A DNA stretch of 64,000 nt from Terasakiella sp. SH-1 (GTDB taxonomy: Bacteria > Pseudomonadota > Alphaproteobacteria > Rhodospirillales > Terasakiellaceae): the NCBI RefSeq assembly GCF_004564135.1, contig NZ_CP038255.1, forward strand, positions 3,211,501 to 3,275,500, in the 5' to 3' direction. Made by a program: the position numbers and the translations under genes. Below the pieces are notes generated by a model. It was not told the origin of the DNA. It saw nothing but the letters and a program-made list of their open reading frames with translations, and ran no database searches. Shown here in pieces: positions 1 to 8,570 of this stretch. How positions within the stretch are numbered: position 1 is the stretch's first letter; every line of letters begins with the position of its first letter.

Positions 1-610
1 ATACGATCCCGGCAGTGACAGACCCGCCCAGACCGAACGGATTCCCGATAGCAACAACCCAGTCACCCACACGGATTTTATCAGAATTACCCAGACGGAC
101 TTCTTTCAGCTTCACGCCTTTTTTGATGGTTACTTTCAACAAGGCAATATCGGTTTTGGGGTCTTTGCCCAGAAGTTCTGCATCAAGAGAGGTGTTATCC
201 TGCAAGATAACTTTGATTTCTTCGGCATCCTGAATGACATGGTTGTTTGTCACCACCAGACCTTTTACCGCATCAATCACAAAGCCGGAGCCCAAAGAGG
301 TCGCTTGACGAGAACGTGGCTGTGGCACCTGCCCCCCGCGACGTTCAAAAAATTCACGAAAAAAATCCGGCACACCTTGGGGCAATTGACCATGGGCAGA
401 ATTCACCGTCTGGGTCGTGGAAATATTCACCACCGCAGGCAGAAGTTCTTCGGCCAAATCCGCAAAACTATCGGGTGCTGAACGGGCCTGACTTTGTGCA
501 ATAAGCGCAATCATCAAGCCAAAAGCCATGAGGGCGAGGATCACCCATTGTGTGGAGTTGATCGCTTTTGTTTGTGTGTATGTTTGACGGTTTCTCGTGA
601 TCTTGTTCAT
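1..610 (-). CDS. degP: Do/DegP-family periplasmic serine protease, 5' part only
   Basis: Translation of the minus strand from the ATG at 610 gives 203 residues before the window edge. Residues about 21-42 form a hydrophobic signal or anchor. A trypsin-like protease domain follows, with catalytic His124 in TNNHV and Asp154 in KTDIALL; the GNSGG serine and the PDZ domains would lie beyond the window. Members degrade or refold damaged envelope proteins in the periplasm. It is the last seen gene of a minus-strand block with DUF2065 and hflKC, an association common in alphaproteobacteria. The family assignment is firm; whether it is DegP, DegQ or DegS-like cannot be decided from the N-terminus. 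Confidence 0.9.
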   Translation of the reverse strand, partial: MNKITRNRQTYTQTKAINSTQWVILALMAFGLMIALIAQSQARSAPDSFADLAEELLPAVVNISTTQTVNSAHGQLPQGVPDFFREFFERRGGQVPQPRSRQATSLGSGFVIDAVKGLVVTNNHVIQDAEEIKVILQDNTSLDAELLGKDPKTDIALLKVTIKKGVKLKEVRLGNSDKIRVGDWVVAIGNPFGLGGSVTAGIV

Positions 611-756
611 TTTTCTGTCATCACCTCTTTTAGGTCTGTCTATTGCCATTAATGTATCTTCTTGCGAGGATTTCGCAAGTTTCCCATAACGTTAACCATC
701 ATTCGCGATAAATATGCCGCGAGAATGGCAAAATTGTAACCAACTGTTACCCCCTG

Positions 757-948
757 TTACAGGGCGCCGCGCACCAACCAGACCAGTACCACCCCGATCA
801 TGGCCGCTGTTAATCCAGCGGTGCGTACAGATTGGGTCGGCATCGCCAAAATCTGCATCATCATTTTTTTCATACCATCGGGAAACAGGGCATAAAGCAT
901 CCCTTCAATAGCAATAGCGAGACCGATTGCGACAAAAAAATCTGACAT
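757..948 (-). CDS. DUF2065 small membrane protein
   Basis: A 63-residue protein with two hydrophobic helices (about residues 3-20 and 43-61) joined by a short Met/Lys-rich loop. This matches the size and pattern of the DUF2065/YjeT family, which is typically found beside hflC. Function unknown; an inner-membrane location is inferred. I chose the ATG at 948. A GTG five codons upstream (963) is possible, but it starts inside a dispersed palindromic repeat. It lies between the hflC terminator and degP on the same strand, so it may have its own promoter or depend on read-through. Confidence 0.75.
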   Translation of the reverse strand: MSDFFVAIGLAIAIEGMLYALFPDGMKKMMMQILAMPTQSVRTAGLTAAMIGVVLVWLVRGAL

Positions 949-962
949 CTTTTTAATACTCA

Positions 963-1028
963 CGTCATTCCCAACTTGATTGGGAATCTCTATCCAATTG
1001 AAAAGACCCCCGCATAGGCGAGGGTGAC
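963..1028. repeat. dispersed palindromic repeat, two half-units
   Basis: Half-unit one (963-990) contains GTCATTCCCAACTTGATTGG and is itself a hairpin. Half-unit two (about 1005-1028) is the inverted CCCCGCATAGGCGAGGGTGA type. The same pair recurs at 4330, 11647, 12540, 20007, 22247 and 25889. Confidence 0.8.
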
Positions 1029-1034
1029 AAAAAG

Positions 1035-1070
1035 AAAAGCCCCATCACGAAAATCGCAACGGGGCTTTTA
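1035..1070 (-). terminator. rho-independent terminator after hflC
   Basis: On the minus strand, AAAAGCCCC pairs with GGGGCTTTT around a 17-nt loop and is followed by TTTTCTTTTT-type sequence, 12 bases after the hflC stop codon. Confidence 0.8.
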
Positions 1071-1081
1071 GACCTTACAGC

Positions 1082-1945
1082 TTACTTGCGTGTACCGAAG
1101 TAGCTGAAGAACTCGCTATCCGGGGACAGAACCATGGAGGTCCCTTCACCCAAAGCTTCGCGGTAGGCTTCCATGGAACGGTAGAAACGGAAGAATTCCG
1201 GGTCCTTGCCATAAGCGTCGCCCAAAACGTTATTTCGCTGGGCATCGCCTTCACCGCGCAGGATGTTGGACGAACGACGTGCTTCGGCGAGAATAACCGT
1301 CTTTTCACGTTCAGCTTCCGCTTCAATACGTTGTTTGATCTCATCACCTTCGGCGCGCAGACGGTTAGCCACCTGCACACGGTCGGTACGCATACGATCA
1401 AATACGTTGTTGGAAATCTGTGCCGGCAAATCGGCACGGCCGATACGTACATCCACAATCGTCACACCATAATCAGATTCGGCCTTGCGAACCGTGCCAA
1501 CGATCTCGTTCATGACTTCCACACGTTTGTCAGACAGCAGGTCACCCATGCCGACTTTCGCAATGGAGTTACGAACAGCAGTATTCAGGATACGACCAAA
1601 GGCATCGGCAAACTGACGCTCAGAGCCCTGAACCGCCTGGAAATATTTCAGCGGATCGGTAATGCGATAGCGTGCATAAGAATCCACGATGATACGCTTT
1701 TGGTCAGCCAACGGCAGTTCGGCAGGCTGCGGATCAAGGTTCAGGATACGTTTATCAAAATAACGCACTTCCTGAATGAAGGGGATTTTCCAGTTCAGAC
1801 CCGGTTCCTGGATCACACGACGCGGATCACCAAATTGGAAAACAATCGCCTGTACAGGTTCAGCTACCTTAAACAAAGTGCCAGAGGCCAGACCAGCGGC
1901 ACCGACGACCAACAAAATAAGAGCAATAAGTTTCTTCGGTATCAT
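1082..1945 (-). CDS. hflC: HflC, SPFH-domain modulator of FtsH protease
   Basis: A 287-residue protein with an N-terminal membrane segment (about residues 5-25) and a band 7/SPFH domain up to about residue 200, then a charged coiled-coil stretch rich in Glu, Arg and Ala (about 195-240). HflC pairs with HflK at the periplasmic face of the inner membrane and surrounds FtsH, limiting its access to membrane substrates. Its ATG overlaps the hflK stop codon (TAATG), so translation is probably coupled. A terminator follows directly. Length and architecture are normal for the family. Confidence 0.95.
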   Translation of the reverse strand: MIPKKLIALILLVVGAAGLASGTLFKVAEPVQAIVFQFGDPRRVIQEPGLNWKIPFIQEVRYFDKRILNLDPQPAELPLADQKRIIVDSYARYRITDPLKYFQAVQGSERQFADAFGRILNTAVRNSIAKVGMGDLLSDKRVEVMNEIVGTVRKAESDYGVTIVDVRIGRADLPAQISNNVFDRMRTDRVQVANRLRAEGDEIKQRIEAEAEREKTVILAEARRSSNILRGEGDAQRNNVLGDAYGKDPEFFRFYRSMEAYREALGEGTSMVLSPDSEFFSYFGTRK

Positions 1946-3057
1946 TAGTTTGCTCCTTTATTGCGTTTTTGCAGCTCAGGCAGGGGCAGGTACGGCACAA
2001 CGCCTGCACCTTTGTCATTATCAACGATGACTTTTTCAGAGCCTTTCAACACTTCCTGCATGGTCTCCAGATAGAGGCGCTCACGCGTTACATCTTTATT
2101 GGCGGCGTAAGATTCGTAAACAGAGTTAAAGCGTTTGGCCTCACCTTCGGCATCCTTGATCACACGCTCTTTATAGGCTTCGGCATCCTGGATCAGCTTT
2201 TGCGCCTCACCACGTGCGGTCGGAACGATCTTGTTACGATAGGCTTCGGCTTCGTTTTGCTTACGCTCTTTATCCTGACGGGCAGATTGCACGTCGTTAA
2301 AGGCTTCGATAACCGCTTGGGGTGGGTCGGCTTTCGCCAACTGCACACCTGTCACCCGAATGCCGGACTTATAATCATCCAGAATTTGCTGGATCAAATC
2401 TTGGGCACCTTGAGCAATTTGACCACGGCCTTCGGTGTTAATCTTTTCAAGGTTCATCTGACCGATCACTTCACGCATGGCCGATTGAGCTGCGGCAGAA
2501 ACGGTTGTTTCCGGATCGCGAATGTTAAACAGGAAGCTTGCCGCATCCTTTACATTCCAGAGAACAGCGAATTCAACATCGGCGATGTTCTGGTCACCCG
2601 TCAACATCAAGCTTTCACCTGTGCCACCACGTGTGCGCGTCGTTGTTGCACCGATATCAATTTTACGAACAGTGGTCACTTCCGGTGTCAGGACAGTCCC
2701 GATAGGTGCCGGAAAATTCCAATGCAGGCCCGGCCCTGTAGAAGAGACATATTTACCAAACATCAGCTGAACGCCTTGTTGGTTGGTTTGCACCTTATAA
2801 AAACCAGAGGCAATCCAGGCACCCACGAGCAGGATCAGGCCAAAGGCAAGCAACTTGCCGCCGCCCATACCGCCGGGTGCGAACTTTTTCAAATTCTCCT
2901 GGCTTTTGCGCAGCATTTCTTCCAGATCGGGAGGTGTGGGGCCACCGCCGCCGTTTCCACCGCCACCATTGGGTTTTTTCGGTCCTTGTCCCCAGGGGCC
3001 TTGGTTATTTCCACCACCACTGCCCCACGGGCCACCGCCCTGATTGTTCCATGACAT
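1945..3057 (-). CDS. hflK: HflK, SPFH-domain modulator of FtsH protease
   Basis: A 370-residue protein. Residues 1-45 are a Gly/Asn/Pro/Trp-rich low-complexity leader typical of HflK, followed by a membrane helix near residues 68-90 and an SPFH domain. The C-terminal third is Glu/Lys/Arg-rich coiled coil. It forms the HflKC complex with the product of the overlapping downstream gene. The ATG at 3057 is preceded by AAAGGGA at moderate distance. The gene is divergent from mrp, with both promoters in 3058-3211. Confidence 0.95.
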   Translation of the reverse strand: MSWNNQGGGPWGSGGGNNQGPWGQGPKKPNGGGGNGGGGPTPPDLEEMLRKSQENLKKFAPGGMGGGKLLAFGLILLVGAWIASGFYKVQTNQQGVQLMFGKYVSSTGPGLHWNFPAPIGTVLTPEVTTVRKIDIGATTTRTRGGTGESLMLTGDQNIADVEFAVLWNVKDAASFLFNIRDPETTVSAAAQSAMREVIGQMNLEKINTEGRGQIAQGAQDLIQQILDDYKSGIRVTGVQLAKADPPQAVIEAFNDVQSARQDKERKQNEAEAYRNKIVPTARGEAQKLIQDAEAYKERVIKDAEGEAKRFNSVYESYAANKDVTRERLYLETMQEVLKGSEKVIVDNDKGAGVVPYLPLPELQKRNKGAN

Positions 3058-3211
3058 ATTGGGTTTTTCCCTTTAAGAGTCGAGTAAGTCAAAGGTCTAA
3101 GATACTTGCACTTGGCAAACGTCGTGTAACAGTCTTATATGACACAAACAGCTTTTGCAACGTGCGAGCCATTAAAGATTACATTTATCCGATGTGAAGG
3201 AGATTTCAAGG

Positions 3212-4315
3212 ATGTCCGCCCAATTAGAACAAAAAGTTCTCGACACGCTTAAAACCATTAAAGACCCGGCTAAAGATGTGGACATTGTCACTGCTGGCAT
3301 GGTCATTGGCCTGCAATCCAAAGACGGCCATATTGCCTTCACCATTGATATCGCAGATCCGGCGCGTGCCAAAGAATTTGAACCCATCCGCAAGGCCGCA
3401 GAAGATGCTGTTCACGCCATGGACGGTGTACTCAGTGTCACTGCTGTCCTCACCGCAGAACGCCCAGCCCAACCGCAACAACAAGCCCCCGGCGTTGCCC
3501 CGCAAGACCAAGCTTTGATGCCCGGTGTGAAATCCATCGTGGCAGTTTCTTCTGGTAAAGGGGGGGTGGGGAAATCCACCACCTCTGTGAACCTCGCCTT
3601 GGCCTTAGCCGCAAAAGGGCTGTCCGTCGGTTTGCTGGATGCTGATATTTATGGCCCGTCCATTCCGCGTATGCTCGGCATTACAGGTCAACCTGTCAGC
3701 CATGATGGCAAAACACTGGAACCCATGGAAAATCATGGCATTAAATGTATGTCCATCGGCTTTTTGGTTGAAGAAGACACCGCTATGATCTGGCGCGGCC
3801 CCATGGTGATGGGGGCTCTTGAACAGTTGATGCGTGATGTCAATTGGGGTGAACTGGATGTACTGGTCGTTGATATGCCACCGGGCACAGGCGATGTGCA
3901 GCTGACCATGGCTCAAAAAGTGCCACTGACGGGTTCTGTCATTGTGTCCACCCCGCAAGATATTGCCCTTTTGGACACGCGCAAAGGTTTGAACATGTTC
4001 CGCAAGGTAGAAATTCCAGTCTTCGGTATTGTGGAAAACATGAGCTATTTCTCCTGCCCCCACTGTGGGGAACGCACCGATGTCTTTAGCCACGGCGGCG
4101 CACGCGAAACCGCAGAAGCTCAAGGCGCAGATTTCCTTGGCGAAATTCCGCTGGATATTAAAATCCGTGAAACATCTGATGGGGGCCATCCGATTGTTAC
4201 CTCTCATCCTGATAGCGAACATGCCAAAGCCTATGCAGGTATCGCTGACAAGGTTTGGGCCAAGGTGGAAGATCAACTGGGTGACTCTCAAGGGCCAAAG
4301 ATTGTGTTTGATTAA
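3212..4315 (+). CDS. mrp: Mrp/ApbC iron-sulfur cluster carrier ATPase
   Basis: A 367-residue cytosolic P-loop protein. Residues 1-80 form a MIP18/DUF59 domain. The deviant Walker A motif GKGGVGKS lies at 115-122, DADIYGPS follows, and a CPHC motif near residues 281-284 is the expected site for the bridging 4Fe-4S cluster. Members load Fe-S clusters onto apoproteins. The start is the ATG at 3212 because AAGGAG at 3197-3202 sits at ideal distance; an in-frame GTG at 3194 has no such site. It stands alone between hflK (divergent) and the transporter gene, separated by repeats. Confidence 0.95.
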   Translation: MSAQLEQKVLDTLKTIKDPAKDVDIVTAGMVIGLQSKDGHIAFTIDIADPARAKEFEPIRKAAEDAVHAMDGVLSVTAVLTAERPAQPQQQAPGVAPQDQALMPGVKSIVAVSSGKGGVGKSTTSVNLALALAAKGLSVGLLDADIYGPSIPRMLGITGQPVSHDGKTLEPMENHGIKCMSIGFLVEEDTAMIWRGPMVMGALEQLMRDVNWGELDVLVVDMPPGTGDVQLTMAQKVPLTGSVIVSTPQDIALLDTRKGLNMFRKVEIPVFGIVENMSYFSCPHCGERTDVFSHGGARETAEAQGADFLGEIPLDIKIRETSDGGHPIVTSHPDSEHAKAYAGIADKVWAKVEDQLGDSQGPKIVFD

Positions 4316-4329
4316 CAGAACTGTTACTA

Positions 4330-4434
4330 GATTCCCGATCAAGTCGGGAATGACGCCACCTTTATCGTCATCCCCAACTTGATTGGGAATCTCTTTTCCG
4401 TTTCATGAGAGTCCTAGTTTTAAGGGGATGACAA
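4330..4434. repeat. three half-units of the dispersed palindromic repeat
   Basis: Three related half-units follow one another: 4330-4355 (ATTCCCGATCAAGTCGGGAA), 4366-4393 (inverted, CATCCCCAACTTGATTGGGA) and a decayed copy near 4407-4434 ending in GGGGATGACAA. They fill almost the whole gap between mrp and the transporter gene. Confidence 0.75.
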
Positions 4435-4444
4435 TAGAGGCAAC

Positions 4445-5710
4445 ATGCCAGCCACACGTTTTCAGCAAACTTCCTGGGCCTTGTTTGACTTTGCGAATTC
4501 CGCTTTTCCCACAGTCATCACCACCTTTGTCTTTGCCGCCTATTTTTCAAAAGGCATTGCACCGGATGAAGTGAGCGGGACCTCGCTGTGGGGCTATACG
4601 ACGGGAATAGCGGCTTTTTTCATTGCGCTGTGTGCCCCTGTTTTTGGGGCCATTGCCGATCACAGCGGGGCGCGAAAACCGTGGATTTTCCTGTTTTCCT
4701 TTCTGTGTATCACAGGCTCAGCCTTGTTATGGTTTGCCACACCGGAAGAAAGTTCCATCATCTGGGCCCTTGTATGCGTGGGGGTGGCGACCTTTGGCTT
4801 TGAAATGGCAATGGTATTTTACAATGCCATGTTGCCCGGTCTTGCCACACCTGGAAAAGAGGGACTGCTCTCTGGGCTTTCCTGGGGGCTGGGATATCTT
4901 GGGGGCCTGTTGGGGTTGGCCCTTGTGCTGGTTCTTTTTGTCCAGACCGACACCCCGCTTTTCGGGCTAAATAAAGAACTCGCAGAACATGTGCGTATTT
5001 CCGGTCCCTTTGTAGCCGTTTGGTATAGTGTCTTTGCCTTGTTTTTGTTCCTGTTTGTCCCAGACCATCAACCAAAGAAATCCATCCTACAGGCCGCACA
5101 CCACGGTCTTTCAAGCTTGAAAAATACTGTGGCAAACTGGCGCAAGCAGCCGGACATTTTCTCTTACCTGCTGACCCGCATGATTTATACCGATGGGCTT
5201 AATACGCTGTTTGCCTTTGGGGGTATTTATGCTGCGGGCACTTTTGGCATGAGCTTTTCTGAGCTGATTATCTTCGGCATCGGCATCAATGTGACCGCAG
5301 GGCTTGGGGCGGCTCTCTTTGGCTGGCTGGATGATCGCTGGGGGCCAAAGCGTGTCATTATGATCGCGTTGATCTGTCTGCTTGGGTTTGGCAGTGCAAC
5401 CCTACTGGTTGATGACAAGACCCACTTCTTGATCCTCGGGCTGTGTCTTGGTTTGTTTATGGGACCGACCCAAGCGGCAAGTCGAACCTATATGGCCCAT
5501 ATTTCCCCCAAAGACAGCCGAACAGAACTGTTCGGACTTTATGCGTTATCAGGCAAAGCCACAGCATTTCTTGGTCCTTTGCTGGTTGCTTTTGTGACAG
5601 ACCTGTTCCTTTCCCAACGTGCAGGCATGGCGACCATTTTGCTGTTTCTTGTGATCGGACTTGCATGTATGGCGCGCTTGCCCGATATAAGAGGGCAAGA
5701 ACAGACATAA
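4445..5710 (+). CDS. MFS transporter of the UMF1/Atg22-like family
   Basis: A 421-residue integral membrane protein with about 11-12 hydrophobic helices. The N-terminal SWALFDFANSAFPTVI stretch is the hallmark of the UMF1 group of major facilitator transporters, related to the yeast vacuolar effluxer Atg22. The usual cytoplasmic Lys/Gln-rich loop lies near residues 203-235, and a second half-motif (GWLDDRWGPKR) marks the repeated MFS loop. Substrate unknown; Atg22 exports amino acids, but that should not be transferred. The next gene begins 20 bases later, so the two may be cotranscribed. Confidence 0.85.
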   Translation: MPATRFQQTSWALFDFANSAFPTVITTFVFAAYFSKGIAPDEVSGTSLWGYTTGIAAFFIALCAPVFGAIADHSGARKPWIFLFSFLCITGSALLWFATPEESSIIWALVCVGVATFGFEMAMVFYNAMLPGLATPGKEGLLSGLSWGLGYLGGLLGLALVLVLFVQTDTPLFGLNKELAEHVRISGPFVAVWYSVFALFLFLFVPDHQPKKSILQAAHHGLSSLKNTVANWRKQPDIFSYLLTRMIYTDGLNTLFAFGGIYAAGTFGMSFSELIIFGIGINVTAGLGAALFGWLDDRWGPKRVIMIALICLLGFGSATLLVDDKTHFLILGLCLGLFMGPTQAASRTYMAHISPKDSRTELFGLYALSGKATAFLGPLLVAFVTDLFLSQRAGMATILLFLVIGLACMARLPDIRGQEQT

Positions 5711-5730
5711 AATACAAAGGCCCGTGCGAT

Positions 5731-6930
5731 ATGGTGAATTCATCCCTTTCTCTTTTAAGTGATTATCCGTTTCAGCGTTTGCGTGACCTGCTGGATCACC
5801 ACGCAACCCCACAAGGTTTGCAAACACTCGCCATGTCCATTGGGGAACCACAGCATCAACCGCCGAAATTGTTGCAAGATGCCATCACTGAAAATGCCCA
5901 TCTGTGGAATAAATATCCCCCCATTGCGGGAACACCGGACTTACGAGCCTCGATCAAGGGCTTTCTGGATCGCCGTTATGGTTTGAAAGACGATTTCCTC
6001 AGCACCGATCATGTCCTTCCGGTCTGTGGCACACGCGAAGCCCTGTTTATGGTTGGTAATCTGCTGATTGAACGCGTTGCCAAGGATGAAGAAAAGCCGC
6101 TCGTCCTCGTACCCAATCCGTTTTATCAGGTCTATGTGGGGGCGGCTGTCATGAACGAAGCCACACCTGTTTATCTGCCTGCTGGTCCTGACAATGGTTT
6201 CATGCCGGATTTGAATGCTGTCAGTCACGACATGTGGGATAAAACGGCCCTGCTTTTCCTCTGTTCACCGGGTAATCCACAAGGCATGGTCGCTGATCTG
6301 GACTATCTGAAAAAAGCACTGGAACTGGCACGACGCCATGACTTCATCTTGTTAATGGATGAATGTTACGCGGAACTTTATGACGATGAAAAACCCCACG
6401 GGGCCTTGGAAGTCGCCCAAGACAGTGGGGCGCTGAAAAACCTGCTGGTGTTTCATTCCCTGTCCAAGCGCTCCAGTGCAGCCGGTTTGCGTTCCGGCTT
6501 TGTCGCAGGCGATATGGACCTGATCAAAGCTTTCACGGGCTTGCGCAATTATGGCGGGGCTTCCATGCCCTTGCCCCTGCAAGCCGCCAGTGTGGCCCTG
6601 TGGGATGATGATGATCATGTGGCTGAAAACCGCCGCCTTTATAAGATGAAAATTGATGCGGCCGAACGTCACTTGGGCGACCGTCTCGGATTTTATCGCC
6701 CCGCAGGCGGATTCTTCCTGTGGCTGGATGTGTCTGAACGTTGGGAAAATGGCGAAGCCGCTGCCCTTGAGATTTGGCAAAAATGCGCGGTGCGCGTCAT
6801 CCCCGGTGAATATCTTGCCAAAACAGATGACACAGGGGAAAACCCCGGCCAGAAATACATCCGCTTGGCCTTGGTGCATGAACAAAGCATCATCGAAGAA
6901 GCCATGGAACGCATTGCCGCCATTTTATAA
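5731..6930 (+). CDS. dapC: N-succinyldiaminopimelate aminotransferase, DapC type
   Basis: A 399-residue fold-type I PLP enzyme. The opening YPFQRLRDLLDH, the GEPQHQPP segment and SLSKRSSAAGLRSGF, with PLP-binding Lys near residue 246, match the proteobacterial DapC group rather than generic aspartate aminotransferases. The reaction exchanges an amino group with glutamate in the succinylase branch of lysine/diaminopimelate synthesis. The reading frame is open far upstream into the transporter gene; the ATG at 5731 is the start that gives a normal family length. dapB, asd and dapF occur elsewhere in the window. It touches the DUF1848 gene with no gap. Confidence 0.85.
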   Translation: MVNSSLSLLSDYPFQRLRDLLDHHATPQGLQTLAMSIGEPQHQPPKLLQDAITENAHLWNKYPPIAGTPDLRASIKGFLDRRYGLKDDFLSTDHVLPVCGTREALFMVGNLLIERVAKDEEKPLVLVPNPFYQVYVGAAVMNEATPVYLPAGPDNGFMPDLNAVSHDMWDKTALLFLCSPGNPQGMVADLDYLKKALELARRHDFILLMDECYAELYDDEKPHGALEVAQDSGALKNLLVFHSLSKRSSAAGLRSGFVAGDMDLIKAFTGLRNYGGASMPLPLQAASVALWDDDDHVAENRRLYKMKIDAAERHLGDRLGFYRPAGGFFLWLDVSERWENGEAAALEIWQKCAVRVIPGEYLAKTDDTGENPGQKYIRLALVHEQSIIEEAMERIAAIL

Positions 6931-7812
6931 ATGATCATCAGCGCGTCCAGACGAACCGATATCCCGGCCTTTTATAGTAACTGGTTTATGAACCGGATAC
7001 GGGCCGGGTTTGTGAAAACGCGCAACCCCTTTAATGCCAAACGAGTCCGGACCATCTCGCTTTCCCCGCTAGATGTGGATGTGATTGTCTTTTGGACACG
7101 TAATCCTTCTGCACTGATGAAACATCTAACTGAACTGGATAAACGCGGTTTTCGCTATTATTTTCACTATACCATCACAGGTTATCCCCGGATTTTAGAA
7201 AGAAAAACACCCGATCTAAACACCGCTATCCAAACCTTTCAGGCTCTTTCTGATCAGCTTGGGCCACATCGGGTCATCTGGCGCTATGATCCGGTTTTTC
7301 TATCCAGTCACAGCCCTCTTGAACATCATATCCAGACCTTTTCAACCATCGCCCAATCCTTGGAAGGATACACCAATCGCGTGGTAATCAGTCTGATTGA
7401 TCTTTATGCCAAAACCACCCGAAATCTTGATAAAATTGAACAGCTTAGTTTTACGGACTTAAAGGTGTATAATCAGATTCGTGATGACCTGTTACATCCT
7501 TTAAAAGAGATTGCTCATACCCATCAGATCAACATGCAGTCCTGTGCAGAAGAAACCAATTTAAGCTCACTTTCAATTCCAGCGGGTAAGTGCATTGATG
7601 ATGATCTCATTTTCCAAGACTTCAACATAAGGCTTTGTAACAAAAAAGATAAAGGGCAAAGAAAAGCCTGTAGATGTATTCCTTCAGTGGATATCGGAGT
7701 CTATAACAGTTGCTTGCATGGCTGTGAATATTGTTATGCGACCTCTAATGCGAATCGGGCACAACATAATTACCAAAAGCATGACCCAAACGGACCCTTT
7801 CTGATTGAATAA
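6931..7812 (+). CDS. DUF1848 protein with C-terminal radical-SAM-like cysteine motif
   Basis: A 293-residue protein of the DUF1848 family: SASRRTDIPAFY at the start, VFWTRNP near residue 50, VIWRYDPV near 110, and a cysteine-rich C-terminus. The latter contains C-x3-C-x2-C (Cys261, Cys265, Cys268 in NSCLHGCEYCYA), the spacing that binds a 4Fe-4S cluster in radical SAM enzymes, but at the wrong end of the protein. Further cysteines precede it (SCAEE, GKCID, ACRC). No substrate is known. The ATG directly follows the dapC stop codon, so it is translated from the same mRNA; a link to lysine synthesis is not otherwise supported. Confidence 0.85.
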   Translation: MIISASRRTDIPAFYSNWFMNRIRAGFVKTRNPFNAKRVRTISLSPLDVDVIVFWTRNPSALMKHLTELDKRGFRYYFHYTITGYPRILERKTPDLNTAIQTFQALSDQLGPHRVIWRYDPVFLSSHSPLEHHIQTFSTIAQSLEGYTNRVVISLIDLYAKTTRNLDKIEQLSFTDLKVYNQIRDDLLHPLKEIAHTHQINMQSCAEETNLSSLSIPAGKCIDDDLIFQDFNIRLCNKKDKGQRKACRCIPSVDIGVYNSCLHGCEYCYATSNANRAQHNYQKHDPNGPFLIE

Positions 7813-7972
7813 GGGAAATACAATCCATTGGATGCAGAAAGGTAAATACTTCTTAACTTACAATCATCACGGACGGGATTTTTTCGATTCTTCCCCCTCA
7901 TTTGGGTGACGCAACACAACCAAAAATTACTTATAATTTTATAAAAAATAAAATTATATCTAGGAGAGACTA

Positions 7973-8338
7973 ATGGCCAAGATTTTGATTGCCGAAGATG
8001 TCGATGAAATCCGTTTTGCCTATGAAGCCATTTTATCATCAGAAGGTCATGACATCACATGTGCCCATAATGGTCGCGAAGCCACCGACCTGATCAATTC
8101 ATCACAGTTTGATCTGGTCCTTACAGACATGATGATGCCCGAAGGTGATGGTCTATGCGTTGCCAGTGCAGCTCATAAACTGGAAAACCGCCCCAAACTT
8201 CTGGTGATCACAGGCGGCGGTGAGCGTATTTCCCCTTATGAAGCCCTGAAAATGGGGGAATTCCTGTTTGATGTGTCCATGGTCAAACCTGTTAATGCGC
8301 AGGATTTATTAAAGACCGTGCGTAAAATGATCAACTGA
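7973..8338 (+). CDS. stand-alone CheY-like response regulator
   Basis: A 121-residue single receiver domain with no output domain. Acidic residues at 8-9 and 11, phosphoacceptor Asp52 in LVLTDMMMPEGDG, the switch Thr in VITGGG and the conserved Lys in MVKPV are all present, so it should be phosphorylatable. TAGGAGAG at 7962-7969 is a good ribosome binding site. No kinase gene adjoins; the partner must be elsewhere. The 160-base gap before it is AT-rich towards the start and holds nothing else I can name. Confidence 0.9.
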   Translation: MAKILIAEDVDEIRFAYEAILSSEGHDITCAHNGREATDLINSSQFDLVLTDMMMPEGDGLCVASAAHKLENRPKLLVITGGGERISPYEALKMGEFLFDVSMVKPVNAQDLLKTVRKMIN

Positions 8339-8439
8339 TCACGCCTGCACACCATTGAAATAAAGTTTCAACATTACCAGCGATAAAATGCCTTTTATTG
8401 CGCTGCAAAAGATGTTAAAAAACGTCCAAATCGACACAT

Positions 8440-8475
8440 CATTAAACCAATTCCTTTTGACCAATTGGTTTAATG
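8440..8475. promoter_or_regulatory. perfect 13-bp inverted repeat
   Basis: CATTAAACCAATT (8440-8452) and its exact complement (8463-8475) are separated by 10 bases. It lies about 100 bases after the receiver gene and 95 before mch. There is no clean T-run after it, so an operator is as likely as a weak terminator. Confidence 0.45.
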
Positions 8476-8570
8476 ATAATTCTGTGATTTTACGCAAATA
8501 CGTCGTCGTAATTTTTAATCAAAATTACTCGGGATTTGCTATGAACCAGTCATTAAAGGACGTTTAAGTT

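Noticed and set aside
1969-3054. 361-codon open frame opposite hflK
   Set aside because: Shadow of hflK; composition is unlike a real protein.
5443-5730. 96-codon N-terminal extension of dapC
   Set aside because: Overlaps the end of the transporter gene in another frame; family length is reached from the ATG at 5731.
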